Below the pieces are notes generated by a model, which saw only the letters and a list, made by a program, of their open reading frames with translations, had not been told where the DNA came from and made no database searches. A stretch of DNA of 64,000 bases. Source: an uncultured bacterium (GTDB taxonomy: Bacteria > Planctomycetota > Phycisphaerae > Phycisphaerales > SM1A02). Made by a program: the position numbers and the translations under genes. The stretch covers positions 1 to 64,000 of the forward strand of contig CAIXJC010000024.1 in assembly GCA_903919715.1 (NCBI GenBank). Direction: 5' to 3'. Of this stretch, positions 52,882 to 62,164 are shown in pieces. Each line of letters opens with the position of its first letter. Within the stretch, counting starts at the first letter, position 1.

Positions 52882-53325
52882 ATGCCGATTCCCCCTAATC
52901 GTCCGTTTTATCCCCAAGGAAATTCCAACGACAAAGAAGGTCCGCGTGGTGGTGGATTTGGTGGTTCACGCGGTGGTCGCGGCGCACCGCGGGGCAATAC
53001 ATCTCGCACTGGATCATGGAAACGCACAGATGGTGAGCCACGAGCGAGGCCAGCGGCGTTGCGATTAGCGGCAGCGCGCGCCGATCTTGAGCGAATGATT
53101 CGCGAATTGGAAGACGCAACAAAAGCATTATCAGCTCCTGGAATCAAGATTCCAGCGACGAGCGTCCTTGAACATACGAAGGAATTGGAATTAGATGTGA
53201 TATTTGCGCCGTGGCGACGAGTTCGTGCCGCACTTGCAGATGTTGAGAGAGCGTGCGTTGCGATTGAGAGATTGAAGTTCCCACCAAAACCATTTGCACC
53301 TCGCGATTTCCCTCCTAGAATGTAA
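52882..53325 (+). CDS. Small RGG-rich protein with helical C-terminus (147 aa)
   Basis: ATG 52882 begins a Pro/Gly/Arg-rich 60-residue region (GGGFGGSRGGRGAPRG) resembling RNA-binding RGG boxes, followed by two long helices (ARADLERMIRELEDATKAL, RRVRAALADVERACVAIERL). I do not recognise the family. It ends 2 bases before the metalloprotease start. The low-complexity part is not a simple frame artefact because the helical part follows in the same frame. Confidence 0.65.
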   Translation: MPIPPNRPFYPQGNSNDKEGPRGGGFGGSRGGRGAPRGNTSRTGSWKRTDGEPRARPAALRLAAARADLERMIRELEDATKALSAPGIKIPATSVLEHTKELELDVIFAPWRRVRAALADVERACVAIERLKFPPKPFAPRDFPPRM

Positions 53326-53327
53326 GT

Positions 53328-55955
53328 ATGTTCGCTCCAATTGCGCTCGTGTTTGTGCTTGGGTTGGGCGCAAATGGGAAGACGGACGTTGCACCATTTC
53401 ATGGACCAGTTGGATGGGATGCTCTTCAGGCAGAGTGGCCGCGTCGAATCGAATTTACTTCTTCAAAGGTCACCGAGAGGTCGATCGGTCGAAGGTCCTG
53501 CGTTCTTACAGGAAATGATTCAAATGGGCCTATTCAGGCGGTCGTGGTTGAACGTGCAGGTTTCCTAGCCGCAACTCTTGTCGACGGATCAGGAATTCGA
53601 TGGGGTGCACGGGGCGTTGTTGGAATTCCGCTGCGGTTTGAAATTCTTCCACCAGAAGCGATGCGAGATTGTGCGGGTGCCGTCGAAGCACCAGCAGAAC
53701 TTGTGGCGCAAGGTGGAGGCAGTAGTCCATCAGAAGGTGGAATCGCAGGTGGCTGCACGGACGCATCAACGGTTGATGTCCTTGTGATAACGACTCCAGC
53801 AGCTCGCATTCAGGCTGGCGGTGTTGGTCCTTTGGGTGCGCTAGTCGATCTTGCGGAATCAAGTGCAAATGCGGCTTATTCCAACAGCGCAATTGCTCCT
53901 CGCCTTCGAGTCGTCTTCGACACTGAAGTCGCGTACACAGAAGTGAACTTCAACACCGATCTTGGTTCTCTCACAAATGGCAACGACGGAATTCTTGATG
54001 AGATCCATCAACTTCGCGATGCTGCCGGTGCAGATCTTGTAGCAATGGTTCGTTCTAATGGCGAGTACTGCGGCATCGCATATCTGATGCCGGCGAACGA
54101 CCCGTCCGTTTCTGGAATCGGATTCAGCGTGACAGCGTGGAGTTGTTTGTCCAGTCAGACACTCGCACATGAACTCGGACACAACATGGGATGTTGTCAC
54201 GCCCCAAATGACGGCGGCGGTTGCACGACGGGTGGACTCTTTCCCCAGTCGGTCGGTCACCGTTTTAACGGATCGAACGGGACGCAATATCGAACGGTCA
54301 TGGCGTATTCCCCTGGCGCACGTATTGATAACTTTTCCAATCCACTCGTGAATTTCAACGGCACGCCGACTGGAATTGCACCGACTGGAACAGATCCAGG
54401 ACGCGATAACGCTGGGACAATCGAAACAACAAATATTTCCATTCGTGGTTTTCGCTGCTCTGCTCCGTCAGGAGCGTTTGGCGATTGTGATCAGGATGGA
54501 CGTGTCGACATCATGCAGTTGGCGGACGGATCTGCGAGCGACTGCGACGGAAACGGATCGCTCGATCGATGCGATCTGCTCTCGACGACAATGTGTGCAG
54601 ATCCTTCGCGGTTTCTCTGTGCGGGCGGAGTCATCGCTGGCTTACCTTCGCCGGTGATTGTCGCGGATAATTTTTACGGATACGCAGTGGATACCGACGG
54701 TCGAACAGTTGTTGTGGGCGCATACGGCGATGATGTTGGCGCAAACTTCGCAGGAAGTGCATCGGTATTTTCGATCGTTGGCAGCAGCACACAATTGGTC
54801 ACAACACTGCGGCATACCAATCCGAATTCATCAGATCTCTTCGGCCGATCGGTCGCGGTCGATGGTGACTTGATCGCTGTTGGCAGTGAAACGCGCGATG
54901 TGCAGGGTTTCAATGCAGCCGGAGATGTTTCAATTTTCGCGAAGTCAACCACTGGTGCGCCGTGGCAGTTGGCCGCAATATTGACATCATTGAGCCCAAC
55001 GACATCAGGAAGGTTTGGCGCGTCGGTTGCTCTACAAGGTGATGTGCTTGTCGTTGGTTCTCCAGAAACGGTTGTCAGCACAGGAGCAGTTCAACGTGGT
55101 CGCGCGTACGTGTATGAGCGAATCAATTCTGTTTGGCAGCTTGTGAAAGTGCTCGAGCCACTTGATGGAACGAACCAAGGAAATTTCGGAATGTCGGTCG
55201 ACGTCTCAGATGGATTTATCGTTGTCGGCGCGCCATATGTCACGAATGCAAGTGCGCTGGAAACCGGTGCTGTGTATGTTTCACGGCGAAACGAATTGGG
55301 ATGGCAGAATGCGACGCGACTTGCCGGACTTCCAGTTTCGGCAGCTCGTGCTGGATCGTCTGTTGCAATCAATGCAAATCAATTGATCGTCGGGGCGCCA
55401 GGCGCAAGCGCACAATCGACTTCCAGCGGGAGCGCAGCATTTGTGTTTGAACTGAGTGGGGGTCAGTGGCAATTTGTGCAAACGATCATTTCAGCGTCGC
55501 CAGTGAGTGGCGGAAAATTCGGATCTCGTGTCGCGATGGATGGAGATGACTTGTTCATTGGATCATGGCCGACAACCGAAAATAGTGGGACTCACGAATA
55601 TTTTGTTAAGACGGGATCTGGATGGGAGAATCGCGGACCGATTCGAGCTGGATTTGAAGTCGCAGTTCGTGGGGAGTATGCGGCAATCGGTGCGTACAGA
55701 GAAGCACGATCTGGAATTCTTGTTGGTGATGCACGCCTTGAGATTCACATGAAGGATTTGGATGGAGATAGCAAAGCGGATCGTTGCGAACGTGCGCATG
55801 GAGATCTCAACTTGGATGGAACGGTTGATGGACTGGATCTCGCCGTGCTGTTGGCTGCCTGGGGGACACAGAATTCGATCGCAGACATTGACTCGAGCGG
55901 AACTGTTGATGGATCGGATCTCACCAGCTTGCTCGCGTCGTGGGGAACGATGTAG
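53328..55955 (+). CDS. Secreted reprolysin-like zinc metalloprotease with FG-GAP-like repeats and C-terminal dockerin-like module
   Basis: The 875-residue protein has a signal peptide, a propeptide-like region, a metzincin catalytic domain with HELGHNMGCCH near residue 283, and a Met-turn-like VMAYSP. A short DxDG calcium motif (DCDQDGRVDI) follows, then about six FG-GAP-type repeats (YGYAVDTDGRTVVVGA, FGRSVAVDGDLIAVGS, FGASVALQGDVLVVGS, FGMSVDVSDGFIVVGA, AGSSVAINANQLIVGA, FGSRVAMDGDDLFIGS). It ends with a two-repeat dockerin-like module in LLAAWG/LLASWG. An extracellular proteolytic role is expected. Confidence 0.88.
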   Translation: MFAPIALVFVLGLGANGKTDVAPFHGPVGWDALQAEWPRRIEFTSSKVTERSIGRRSCVLTGNDSNGPIQAVVVERAGFLAATLVDGSGIRWGARGVVGIPLRFEILPPEAMRDCAGAVEAPAELVAQGGGSSPSEGGIAGGCTDASTVDVLVITTPAARIQAGGVGPLGALVDLAESSANAAYSNSAIAPRLRVVFDTEVAYTEVNFNTDLGSLTNGNDGILDEIHQLRDAAGADLVAMVRSNGEYCGIAYLMPANDPSVSGIGFSVTAWSCLSSQTLAHELGHNMGCCHAPNDGGGCTTGGLFPQSVGHRFNGSNGTQYRTVMAYSPGARIDNFSNPLVNFNGTPTGIAPTGTDPGRDNAGTIETTNISIRGFRCSAPSGAFGDCDQDGRVDIMQLADGSASDCDGNGSLDRCDLLSTTMCADPSRFLCAGGVIAGLPSPVIVADNFYGYAVDTDGRTVVVGAYGDDVGANFAGSASVFSIVGSSTQLVTTLRHTNPNSSDLFGRSVAVDGDLIAVGSETRDVQGFNAAGDVSIFAKSTTGAPWQLAAILTSLSPTTSGRFGASVALQGDVLVVGSPETVVSTGAVQRGRAYVYERINSVWQLVKVLEPLDGTNQGNFGMSVDVSDGFIVVGAPYVTNASALETGAVYVSRRNELGWQNATRLAGLPVSAARAGSSVAINANQLIVGAPGASAQSTSSGSAAFVFELSGGQWQFVQTIISASPVSGGKFGSRVAMDGDDLFIGSWPTTENSGTHEYFVKTGSGWENRGPIRAGFEVAVRGEYAAIGAYREARSGILVGDARLEIHMKDLDGDSKADRCERAHGDLNLDGTVDGLDLAVLLAAWGTQNSIADIDSSGTVDGSDLTSLLASWGTM

Positions 55956-55991
55956 CGTTGGGAAGCGAGCACGGCTTTCGCGAAGTTCGTT

Positions 55992-56966
55992 TTATTCTGT
56001 CGGATCGTATGACGCCGCATATCGCACGGCGCCAGCGATTGGTGATTCTCGCGGCATATCCAACCGAATCAACTGCCGAACAACGTCGTTGATCAGCGTG
56101 GATGCACCAAAGCGAAAGAGTGATGGAGTCAACCATTCGTCGCCGAGCGTCTCCTTCACCATCACGAGATATGAGATCGCGCTCTTGGAAGTACGAATCC
56201 CCCCTGCCGGCTTCATTCCAATACGCACGCCAGTCGCGAGGAAGTGGTCGCGAATTGCTTCGAGCATAATTAAGGTTACAGGCATTGTTGCGGCTGGCTG
56301 GATTTTTCCAGTGGAAGTCTTAATAAAAACCTCGCCGTCTGTTGGGTCTGGAACACCAGCAACACTTGTCGCAGCGTCAAGAGCGAGGTCGCTTGCGAAT
56401 CGAATGGAATCAAGAGTTCCAAGTTCGCCTGTTTCAAGAATGATTTTGAGATGAACAGAATTGTGTCCGACAGACTTTGATGCCGAAGCACACGCTGCGC
56501 GCGTTTCACGAATTTCACGACGAACATCGTCATATCGCCCAGCAAGAAAAAGCCCGCGTGAAATAACCATGTCGATCTCATCGGCACCCGCTTCGATTGC
56601 TTTACGGCAATCATCAAGTCGAATATCGAGTGGATATTGACCGCTTGGAAATCCTGTGGCAACAGATGCGATCTTGACGTCCGTTCCGGCGAGCGCTTCA
56701 CGCGCGATCGGGACGAGCGATGGATAGACGCAGATGGCTGCTGCGCTTGGAAGCGGCGGAGTAAAAAGTAATTCGCTCGGAGAGATCGCCTTTTGACAAA
56801 GTGCGCGGACTTTCTCTGGAGAGTCCTTTCCTTCCAATGTCGTCATGTCGAGCATCGAAAGTGTCAGTCGCAGCGCAAATCGTTTCGATCCCGCTTTGAT
56901 AGAACGTTTGGTGAATCGAGCAGCTCGAGAGACGGCAGTGACTGTCTCGACTGGGCGTGCGCGCAT
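55992..56966 (-). CDS. deoC: Deoxyribose-phosphate aldolase
   Basis: DeoC cleaves 2-deoxyribose-5-phosphate to glyceraldehyde-3-phosphate and acetaldehyde. The Schiff-base Lys is in VFIKTSTGK, and GMKPAGGIRT and GADEIDMVISRG are also present. The product is 324 residues, with a 35-residue N-terminal extension in the style of actinobacterial and animal enzymes. It lies 11 kb from the aldehyde dehydrogenase pair, which could oxidise the acetaldehyde released. Confidence 0.94.
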   Translation of the reverse strand: MRARPVETVTAVSRAARFTKRSIKAGSKRFALRLTLSMLDMTTLEGKDSPEKVRALCQKAISPSELLFTPPLPSAAAICVYPSLVPIAREALAGTDVKIASVATGFPSGQYPLDIRLDDCRKAIEAGADEIDMVISRGLFLAGRYDDVRREIRETRAACASASKSVGHNSVHLKIILETGELGTLDSIRFASDLALDAATSVAGVPDPTDGEVFIKTSTGKIQPAATMPVTLIMLEAIRDHFLATGVRIGMKPAGGIRTSKSAISYLVMVKETLGDEWLTPSLFRFGASTLINDVVRQLIRLDMPRESPIAGAVRYAASYDPTE

Positions 56967-56984
56967 AGTTCTTGCTCGTGGGTT

Positions 56985-57311
56985 CTAGCGCGGTCGAGCC
57001 GCACGGAACAGGTTTGGAAGATTTTCAACGGACCGCAGTGCCAACGTTCGATTGTTGCCAGCCATCTCAACCGAGTAGATCATGAGCGATTCGTTTCGAT
57101 TATCCAGCAGATAGACGCACTCGCTCGGGCGGTGGTCTGGGCCTTCGCCATTGGCAAGCGTCATCACTCCAATTCCATTCGCCGCTGGCCCGACTGAGTC
57201 ACCAGCACGAGCAATCGAATCCATCGGCTGCAAGAGACACATCATCACGAGGATTGTGCCAAGGACGCAGGCAGATGTCGCCATGCCCCATTCGATTCGT
57301 GTCACATTCAT
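56985..57311 (-). CDS. Small membrane-anchored protein (108 aa), paralogue of the next
   Basis: The N-terminal helix (MATSACVLGTILVMMCLL) is followed by a mostly polar domain with CVYLLDNRNESLMIYSVEMAGNNRTLALRSVENL. The gene upstream has the same layout with IYIVDETHDEMISVMW. Both resemble a single beta-propeller blade anchored in the membrane. It overlaps the upstream gene by ATGA (57308-57311). The function is unknown. Confidence 0.7.
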   Translation of the reverse strand: MNVTRIEWGMATSACVLGTILVMMCLLQPMDSIARAGDSVGPAANGIGVMTLANGEGPDHRPSECVYLLDNRNESLMIYSVEMAGNNRTLALRSVENLPNLFRAARPR

Positions 57312-57616
57312 GGCCGTGGCCTCGAAGACGTGCCACTATCCGCTGCAAGATTGCGATATCCAATAGAAGTCAAGACTTTGGATTTATCGTTCCACATCAC
57401 GCTGATCATTTCGTCGTGTGTTTCGTCGACAATATAAATCGCACCACTTGCAATACCGCTGACATTTCCGCCAGCCATTGAATAAGTCGAATGCGAACGC
57501 ATTCCCATTCCTTCTTGACCATCGGCGCGGCGAGCGAGGGGGAGAGCAATTACTGCGAGAAGAAGCCCGCCATTCAAAATCGTGAGGGCGGCAAGTCGTG
57601 ATCGACGTGCAATCAT
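57308..57616 (-). CDS. Small membrane-anchored protein (102 aa)
   Basis: ATG 57616 is the start that yields an N-terminal hydrophobic helix (LTILNGGLLLAVIALPLA) after a basic cap. The C-terminal part (SGAIYIVDETHDEMISVMWNDKSKVLTSIGYRNL) parallels the downstream paralogue. It is coupled to both neighbours by 4-base overlaps. A duplication of one ancestral gene is likely. Confidence 0.7.
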   Translation of the reverse strand: MIARRSRLAALTILNGGLLLAVIALPLARRADGQEGMGMRSHSTYSMAGGNVSGIASGAIYIVDETHDEMISVMWNDKSKVLTSIGYRNLAADSGTSSRPRP

Positions 57617-57897
57617 GGCTTCTGCTGTCCGCGTGCCGATCCTCGAAGGCTGATCAAAATGATCAATCCAAAGATCAGCGCCATGGCTGCATATCCAACC
57701 CACGCAGAAGTCAACAGACGAACTCCAGGCTGGCGAGGCGCATTGCTTGCGGCCGCTTGTTGAGCAACGTCCTGAGCGACGTCCTGAGCGATGACCGGCA
57801 CTGTGGCAAGAACGAAGATCGTAAACGCCACAAACATCATCGAAAATTGCTTTCGTGCGGTGTGGAGTCCAAAGATGCTATTTCGGTCAGAATTCAT
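57613..57897 (-). CDS. Small membrane protein with QDVA duplication at the signal cleavage site (94 aa)
   Basis: The N-terminal hydrophobic segment (MMFVAFTIFVLATVPVIA) looks like a signal peptide, followed by two copies of QDVA encoded by a perfect 12-base tandem repeat (57767-57790 on the plus strand). A second membrane helix (AAMALIFGLIILISL) precedes a short basic tail. It heads the three-gene minus-strand unit. The function is unknown. Confidence 0.65.
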   Translation of the reverse strand: MNSDRNSIFGLHTARKQFSMMFVAFTIFVLATVPVIAQDVAQDVAQQAAASNAPRQPGVRLLTSAWVGYAAMALIFGLIILISLRGSARGQQKP

Positions 57898-57934
57898 TTG
57901 TTGATTTGATCGTACAGGATCGATCTGTTCAGAC

Positions 57935-59326
57935 CTAGGACTTCACAACTTCGCACTTGACTTGACTCGCTGGCACTCGTGCCATCGCGTTTCGAGTATC
58001 GACAACGATCTTGGCGTGTTGTCCAATCATCGAATAATCCACAGCATCGTGATCCGTCAGAATCAGGACGCAGTCACTGCCCGAAATTGTTGCGGAAGTA
58101 AACGGCACAGATGAAAGGTCCACGCGGTGCTTTCGCATCGCTGGGAACTTCGCAAGATGCGGATCGTGGTACGAGACATCGGCGCCTCGATCACGCAGAA
58201 GCTCGATGATCTCTGCCGATGGACTTTCACGTGGATCGTCGATGTTCTTCTTATACGCGATGCCGAGAACAAGAATCTTTGAGCCCTTGATCGACTTCGA
58301 GTGTTCGTTGAGAGCGTGTTGTGTTCGCTCAATCACATAGTGCGGCATCGATGTGTTGACTTCACCAGCAAGTTCGATGAATCTCGTATTGCGTCCGACC
58401 TCTCGTGCTTTCCATGTCAAATAGTATGGATCGATTGGTATGCAATGTCCGCCGAGACCTGGTCCAGGATAAAACGCTTGGAATCCAAACGGCTTTGTGC
58501 TCGCCGCAGCGATGACTTCCCACACATCGATATTCATGTCGGTCAATACGACCTTCATCTCATTGACGAGCGCGATGTTCACTGCGCGATAAATATTTTC
58601 GAGAAGCTTTGCGCTCTCTGCGATTTCGGCTGTCGAGACACGGTGCGCTTCCTTCACGACTCGCGTATAGAAAGCCATTGCGAGATCGGTTGAGACATCA
58701 TCAACACCACCCACCAACTTTGGAATGTGTTGTGCGCTTCGCCCAATACTGCCAGGGTCTTCACGCTCTGGGCTGTACGCCAAGAAATATTCTTCGCCGC
58801 ATTTGAGCCCACTCTTATCGAGAATTGGCTTCATTTCGTCGCGGGTGGTTCCTGGATATGTGGTCGACTCGAGCACGACCAACTGTCCTTTTCGCAAGGA
58901 TGCGGCAGCAGTTTTGGTGCTTTCAAAGACATAAGTGAGGTCTGGTTCGTGATGAGCACCCAGCGGCGTTGGAACGCAGAGCACGACGAGGTCTGCCTTT
59001 CCAAGGTCTTTCGGGTCTGAGGTTGGGGTGAATTGTTTGTCAGCCTTTAAGTTGCTGAAGAAATCATCACCCAAATGAAGGATGTATCGCTTTCCGTTGT
59101 TGAGAGCGTCGATTTTTCGCTGGTCAACGTCGAATCCGATGACGGGGAACCCGCTGTCACGAATTGCTCTGACCAGAGGCAAGCCGACGTATCCCAAGCC
59201 GACGATCGCAATCGTTGCGGTCTTGCTCTCGATCTTTTGCATAAGGGCGCGAGCGGTGTCGCTGAAAACCGTGGGAGTCGATGATCCTGGCTTTGGGGAC
59301 GAATGAGGTTCATTTGCAGTGGACAT
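57935..59326 (-). CDS. UDP-sugar dehydrogenase (WecC/TviB/VipA type)
   Basis: This NAD-dependent oxidoreductase converts a UDP-sugar, probably UDP-N-acetylmannosamine or UDP-GlcNAc, to the uronic acid. AIVGLGYVGLPL binds NAD, CVPTPLGAHHEPDL is typical of the N-acetyl-sugar branch, and the catalytic Cys is in GPGLGGHCIPIDPYYL. The C-terminal domain has LGIAYKKNIDDPRESP. ATG 59326 is chosen (AAGGAAA upstream) over 59479. The 463 residues are normal for this branch. It supports capsule or lipopolysaccharide synthesis. Confidence 0.92.
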   Translation of the reverse strand: MSTANEPHSSPKPGSSTPTVFSDTARALMQKIESKTATIAIVGLGYVGLPLVRAIRDSGFPVIGFDVDQRKIDALNNGKRYILHLGDDFFSNLKADKQFTPTSDPKDLGKADLVVLCVPTPLGAHHEPDLTYVFESTKTAAASLRKGQLVVLESTTYPGTTRDEMKPILDKSGLKCGEEYFLAYSPEREDPGSIGRSAQHIPKLVGGVDDVSTDLAMAFYTRVVKEAHRVSTAEIAESAKLLENIYRAVNIALVNEMKVVLTDMNIDVWEVIAAASTKPFGFQAFYPGPGLGGHCIPIDPYYLTWKAREVGRNTRFIELAGEVNTSMPHYVIERTQHALNEHSKSIKGSKILVLGIAYKKNIDDPRESPSAEIIELLRDRGADVSYHDPHLAKFPAMRKHRVDLSSVPFTSATISGSDCVLILTDHDAVDYSMIGQHAKIVVDTRNAMARVPASQVKCEVVKS

Positions 59327-59426
59327 TGATGGTTTCCTTAGGTTGCGCAGAATACCAATGGAGGAGCGTCCCTTGGTCACTTCCGTTGATGTGCTGGGCG
59401 ATTCTGGATGGGGCGCACTGAGAGAA

Positions 59427-60233
59427 TTATGGAGATTTGACTGGCGTAGGCGCTGGAATTGTCGTTGGAACTGGCGCAACCACCTTCATCTTGCCGTTCA
59501 TGGTTCTCCAGTGGCCTGGGTAGGTGCACACATACGGATATGTGGCAGGCTTTGAAGGGGCGATAAACCAAAGTGACTTCGACTTTGCAGCTGGGACCAA
59601 CCCCATAACAGCGAGGATCCGTTTGGAATCAGGGACGAACTCCTTCAATTTTCCATCGGGAGTCTGACCCATTCGATCCCCCGCTATTCCGATCTCGGCG
59701 AGAGAGTTTGGAGCAACGAGGAGCAGATTGTGTTCGAGCGCATCTGGATTATGAAGAACCAATTGAACGAGACATCCTGGAGCAACAGAAAATTCTTTGC
59801 GGTCGTAGGTCATTTGGGATGGAATTGTGCTGATTTCGACTGTCAATTGAGCAATATTTCTCACTTCTGTTGGGCGCTTCTCCAAAGGGAATGCCAACAG
59901 GGCTCTCAATGCAATCACTCGGGCGTCAGTGGACGCAGTCTCATCTTTATAGAGGGCGAGCAATTTCGAGGAGATCGACTCTTGCTCTAACTCTTCGACA
60001 TTCCAAGTGGCGGCGATGTCGCCATAACTCTCGGTTCGGCGATCATGCGCGGCGAGGTGCGCAACTCGATCGAGAAAATAGTCGAGTGGCTTCTGTTTTC
60101 CTTCACTCGCACATGCATCAAGCGCCAAACGTCGTTCGCTTTGGGATGCCGTTGGAGAGTCCAGTCCCACACAATCACCCTGCGGATTCATGCATCCTGC
60201 GAGTGCAATCGAAAGAGTCCAAACAACAAGCAT
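59427..60233 (-). CDS. Lipoprotein with C-terminal cupredoxin domain
   Basis: The signal peptide ends in the lipobox LAGC, so the protein is membrane-anchored. A helical part of about 90 residues follows. The C-terminal cupredoxin holds a full type 1 copper site: a His in the EHN motif after NPDAL, then Cys, His and Met in CTYPGHWRTM. This C-x4-H-x3-M spacing fits azurin/auracyanin-type proteins. A role in periplasmic electron transfer is likely. It is divergent from the nuclease gene at 60260, with 26 bases between starts. Confidence 0.85.
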   Translation of the reverse strand: MLVVWTLSIALAGCMNPQGDCVGLDSPTASQSERRLALDACASEGKQKPLDYFLDRVAHLAAHDRRTESYGDIAATWNVEELEQESISSKLLALYKDETASTDARVIALRALLAFPLEKRPTEVRNIAQLTVEISTIPSQMTYDRKEFSVAPGCLVQLVLHNPDALEHNLLLVAPNSLAEIGIAGDRMGQTPDGKLKEFVPDSKRILAVMGLVPAAKSKSLWFIAPSKPATYPYVCTYPGHWRTMNGKMKVVAPVPTTIPAPTPVKSP

Positions 60234-60259
60234 GGGAGAAGAATGGTACACCCACTCAC

Positions 60260-61726
60260 ATGAGTGAAGTCGTTCCATGCGCTAGCGTTCGAATCCACGG
60301 CGCAGCCGGAGAAGTAACAGGGTCGTGTTATGAAGTGACGACGGCGCATGCGCACCTTCTTATTGACTTCGGAATGTTTCAGGGAGCTCCAGAACAGGAG
60401 ATGCGCAATACGCGACCGCCTGAAATCGATTTCTCGACGCTCGATGCCGTTCTCGTCACGCATGCACATATTGATCACTGCGGACGGTTGGGAATGTTGC
60501 CAGGACTTGGTTTTACTGGTCCCGTGTTAGTGACGGAACCGACAGCCGAGTTACTCCCTCGTGTGTTAACGAGTTCCGCAACCCTTCAGCAGGTACGCAT
60601 TCAGGAAAACCGTGCTGGCACTGCGCCATCCTCACGCGTCCTTGCCCCACCAGAACTCGCATCAGCGATTCCAATTCGCCGAGAGCCGCCACCGATTCTG
60701 TTTACACACCGTCATGCGGAGCGAGTCTCACGATCGTTGCGTGCAATTCCATTTATGGAATGGGAATCAATCGCTCAGGGAGTTGAGATGCGGTTTCTGC
60801 ATGCGTCGCACGTAATCGGAGCGGCCAGCATTGAGCTGCGCGTTCAGAGGAACGATGGAATGGAACCAGCGCATCTGCTCTTTTCAGGAGACGTTGGTCC
60901 AATCGAAAATCCCCTGCTCGCACCACATCAATGGTCGGATCAAGCACCAGACTTATTAGTGATGGAGTCAACAAATGGAGCGCGACGATTTCCACAAGTC
61001 GATCAATATGCAGCGCTCGCTGAAATACTCAAAGAAGCAAAAGCGAAAAACCAGCGTGTATTAGCGCCAGTTTTCGCTCTCGGGCGTGCCCAGACGATCT
61101 TGCAATTACTTGCGCGCGCTTCGCGAGACGGCATTCTTCATGGGATGCCTGTTTATCTTGACTCAGCGATGGCGGTTCGTGCGAGTGAGTTGTATGCGCG
61201 CCATCCAAGTTTGTTAGAGCCGTCACTTCACGCAGCATGCATGCGTGGAACGAATCCGCTGCACTTTCCTGAACTGCACACTTTGATGTCGCGTCGCGAA
61301 TCAGAGTCGATCGATCGAATCAAGACAGCATGTGTCATCATGGCGGGTTCTGGGTTTTGTGATGCAGGTCCAATTCTGCGTCATGTGCGGCTCGCGATTG
61401 ATCAGGAAGACACACGAATACTTTTCACGGGGCATCAGCTTGATGGCCTTCTCGGTCATGGTCTGTTGCACGGCGCGACGCGCGTGGAGATCAATGGAGC
61501 AGCGCTTGATGTGAAAGCCAAGATTGATCGGATCGCCGGGATCTCTGGCCACGGTGACGCTGATGATTTGTTGGCGTGGGTGAAGCGCATGCCTGGCTCT
61601 CCAAAGACAATTGCTCTTGTTCACGGCTCTGTCGAAGCTCGCAATGAATTCGCTTCGATCCTTCGGCAGCATGTTTCAAGCGAAGTGACTTTGCCGAATC
61701 TTGGCGAGACACTTCGCGTGATGTAA
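60260..61726 (+). CDS. CPSF73-type metallo-beta-lactamase/beta-CASP nuclease
   Basis: The 488-residue protein has the MBL zinc motif HAHIDH (68-73), FSGDVG, and the beta-CASP cassette with FALGRAQTILQLL, YLDSAMAVRASELY and IIMAGSGFCDAGPI. It closes with the RMMBL domain motif IAGISGHGDADDLLAWV. Such proteins are RNA endo/exonucleases in the YSH1 group. ATG 60260 is the start; the longer frame from 59870 is not coding in character. Confidence 0.9.
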   Translation: MSEVVPCASVRIHGAAGEVTGSCYEVTTAHAHLLIDFGMFQGAPEQEMRNTRPPEIDFSTLDAVLVTHAHIDHCGRLGMLPGLGFTGPVLVTEPTAELLPRVLTSSATLQQVRIQENRAGTAPSSRVLAPPELASAIPIRREPPPILFTHRHAERVSRSLRAIPFMEWESIAQGVEMRFLHASHVIGAASIELRVQRNDGMEPAHLLFSGDVGPIENPLLAPHQWSDQAPDLLVMESTNGARRFPQVDQYAALAEILKEAKAKNQRVLAPVFALGRAQTILQLLARASRDGILHGMPVYLDSAMAVRASELYARHPSLLEPSLHAACMRGTNPLHFPELHTLMSRRESESIDRIKTACVIMAGSGFCDAGPILRHVRLAIDQEDTRILFTGHQLDGLLGHGLLHGATRVEINGAALDVKAKIDRIAGISGHGDADDLLAWVKRMPGSPKTIALVHGSVEARNEFASILRQHVSSEVTLPNLGETLRVM

Positions 61727-61740
61727 TCACACGTTTTGAG

Positions 61741-62076
61741 TTAAGCGTCTTCGATTTTTAATAATCGCAGGAATCCCATGCGCGAAAGCAGCCTGTGAAA
61801 AATCGGCGTTAAATTTGAAACTGTAAGGGGAATCCCTTTATCGATGCAGCCGCGGTGCAAGAGGAGCAGAGACTCGAATCCCCGGCTGCTCATTGCAAGA
61901 ACTTCTGAAACTTCGAGATGAACCGATTGGGCGCCTGGGGGAAAATTCTTAAACAGGAGACGGAATTCGTCTTGCAAGCAAAGCGCATCGTCAGTATTGA
62001 TAGTTGCCCCTTGAATCGCAATCGTGAGGATCGATCCAGTAAGCGACGCAGTATGAATTGGCACCGGAGCTGTCAT
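61741..62076 (-). CDS. STAS-domain protein (anti-anti-sigma-like)
   Basis: The 111-residue protein has the alternating strand/helix pattern of STAS domains: SGSILTIAIQG, SVHLEVSEVLAMSSRGFESLLLLHRGC and IPLTVSNLTPIFHRLLSRMG. The phosphorylatable Ser of SpoIIAA-like proteins would be one of the two Ser in MSSRG. ATG 62076 is chosen; the frame to 62202 crosses the parS palindrome and is not needed. It is divergent from parB. Confidence 0.75.
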   Translation of the reverse strand: MTAPVPIHTASLTGSILTIAIQGATINTDDALCLQDEFRLLFKNFPPGAQSVHLEVSEVLAMSSRGFESLLLLHRGCIDKGIPLTVSNLTPIFHRLLSRMGFLRLLKIEDA

Positions 62077-62122
62077 ACTTAAATCATAATATGATTTTGA
62101 AGTCCTATAACCATAAATTAGG

Positions 62123-62153
62123 TTATCGCAAATTAAATTTGTGTTGTTATACT
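62123..62153 (+). promoter_or_regulatory. Putative parB promoter
   Basis: TATACT at 62148-62153 is a good -10 element; TTATCG at 62123 is a weak -35 at 19 bases. Transcription would start near 62160, immediately before the parS palindrome, which would place parS at the very 5' end of the transcript. Confidence 0.4.
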
Positions 62154-62164
62154 CACATAAATCA

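Noticed and set aside
60284-60296. TTCGAATCC, like a tRNA T-loop
   Set aside because: It lies within the nuclease coding sequence, with no acceptor stem, D-arm or anticodon arm around it.
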